Part shown: piece after piece, positions 63,529 to 64,000 of the stretch
Layout of the letters: the number at the start of each line of letters is the position of its first letter
How positions within the stretch are numbered: position 1 is the stretch's first letter
Assembly (NCBI GenBank): GCA_020621865.1
Contig: JAHRYW010000002.1
Span: 129,960-193,959 of the forward strand
Origin: Betaproteobacteria bacterium
Lineage (GTDB): Bacteria > Pseudomonadota > Gammaproteobacteria > Burkholderiales > Rhodocyclaceae
Reading direction: 5' to 3'
Length of the DNA stretch: 64,000 bases
Program-made: the position numbers and the translations under genes
Notes under the pieces: model-generated
Databases searched by the model: none
What the model was told of the DNA's origin: nothing
Seen by the model: only the letters and a program-made list of their open reading frames with translations

Positions 63529-63547
63529 CTACGGTCAGCGGCGTCGA

Positions 63548-64000
63548 TCAGGCTTCCGTGCAGTGTGTACTCGGGCGCGTCTTGTCGTTTTCGATCAGGG
63601 CGTAGGCCGAGTGATTGTGGATCGACTCGAAATTCTCCGATTCGACGACGTAGGCATCGACGCGCGGTTCGGCGTTGAGGCGGGCGGCAACGTCGCGGAC
63701 CATGTCCTCGACGAATTTCGGATTGTCGTAGGCGCGCTCGGTGACGTATTTCTCGTCCGGGCGCTTCAGCAGGCCAAACAGCTCGCAGGAGGCTTCCTGT
63801 TCGACTAGCTGGACGATTTCCTCGATCCACATGAAGTCGTTGGTGCGGGCTGTCACGGTGACATGCGAGCGCTGGTTGTGGGCGCCGCGCTCGGAAATCT
63901 TTTTCGAGCAGGGGCACAGGCTGGTCACCGGGACGACGACCTTGACCGAGGTGGCGATCTCGCCGTGGCAGATGTCGCCGATGAAGGTGACGTCGTAGTC
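63548..64000 (-). CDS. folE2: GTP cyclohydrolase FolE2 (type IB), C-terminal part
   Basis: The 150 visible residues match the C-terminal part of FolE2/MptA, the non-homologous GTP cyclohydrolase of folate synthesis. They show [15 protein letters not shown] with the metal-binding Cys, [36 protein letters not shown] and the ending [10 protein letters not shown]. The gene runs off the right edge of the window and its start is not seen. It is convergent with rplS. Confidence 0.93.
   Translation of the reverse strand, partial: DYDVTFIGDICHGEIATSVKVVVPVTSLCPCSKKISERGAHNQRSHVTVTARTNDFMWIEEIVQLVEQEASCELFGLLKRPDEKYVTERAYDNPKFVEDMVRDVAARLNAEPRVDAYVVESENFESIHNHSAYALIENDKTRPSTHCTEA

Overview
The window looks like chromosomal DNA of a betaproteobacterium, most likely of the Rhodocyclales (Dechloromonas/Azonexus-like). 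The evidence is the high GC content, the gene orders pepA-holC-valS and ECF sigma-DUF3619-DUF3106-RDD, a monomeric NADP isocitrate dehydrogenase with AceK, a PabB-PabC fusion and isolated SoxYZ. The genus is an inference. I saw no rRNA, tRNA, CRISPR array, prophage or insertion sequence. Most genes are housekeeping.

Layout. 1-4226: a gene cut by the window edge, an RstAB-like two-component pair, dsbB, rpmG-rpmB and radC. 4274-10623: coaBC-dut, a three-gene proton-translocating transhydrogenase (pntA1-pntA2-pntB) and aceK. 10791-14524: two unrelated isocitrate dehydrogenases in tandem. 14663-15689: a ParDE-type toxin-antitoxin pair and an RNA methyltransferase gene with an in-frame amber codon. 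15700-24720: an orphan double-receiver regulator, murI, a CoA transferase, a TonB-like protein, an ankyrin protein and a FixL/FixJ-style pair. 24806-32049: lrgAB, a PEBP-family protein and a glyoxylate-shunt neighbourhood (aceB, TSUP transporter, LysR regulator, frameshifted DUF454 gene, aceA). 32380-40993: a chemoreceptor, rraA, clpSA, a cold-shock gene, soxYZ, moaC, a BepA-like protease and tusA. 41086-48573: pabB-pabC, valS, holC and pepA. 48645-52685: lptFG and the sigma-factor operon. 52788-58487: ilvBHC, pssA and leuA. 58516-64000: DUF2069 and YihY membrane proteins, an unrecognised 503-residue protein, rpsP-rimM-trmD-rplS and the end of folE2.

The most striking signal is a dispersed bipartite DNA element. 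Its left half is AATGCTACGGTCGGC. A 10-nt A/T-rich spacer follows, then a right half GGCCAAAAT. Twelve copies have both halves; eleven have exactly 10 nt between them and one has 9. Two further copies have a good left half only. Copies lie in both orientations, about one per 4.6 kb. Most intergenic copies sit beside an intrinsic terminator hairpin. Several lie inside reading frames (murI, the tonB-like gene, pabB, valS) and one covers a GTG start codon. Fixed spacing with a variable spacer looks like a protein-recognised site, or a short repeat family under selection.

How the genes work together: the glyoxylate genes (aceA, aceB, aceK) and both isocitrate dehydrogenases lie within 24 kb, with the NADPH-linked transhydrogenase alongside. 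This suggests control of the isocitrate branch point during growth on acetate or fatty acids. Two genes look damaged (the TrmH-family gene at 15204 and the DUF454 gene at 30269). Two others (murI and pabB) lack a normal start codon.
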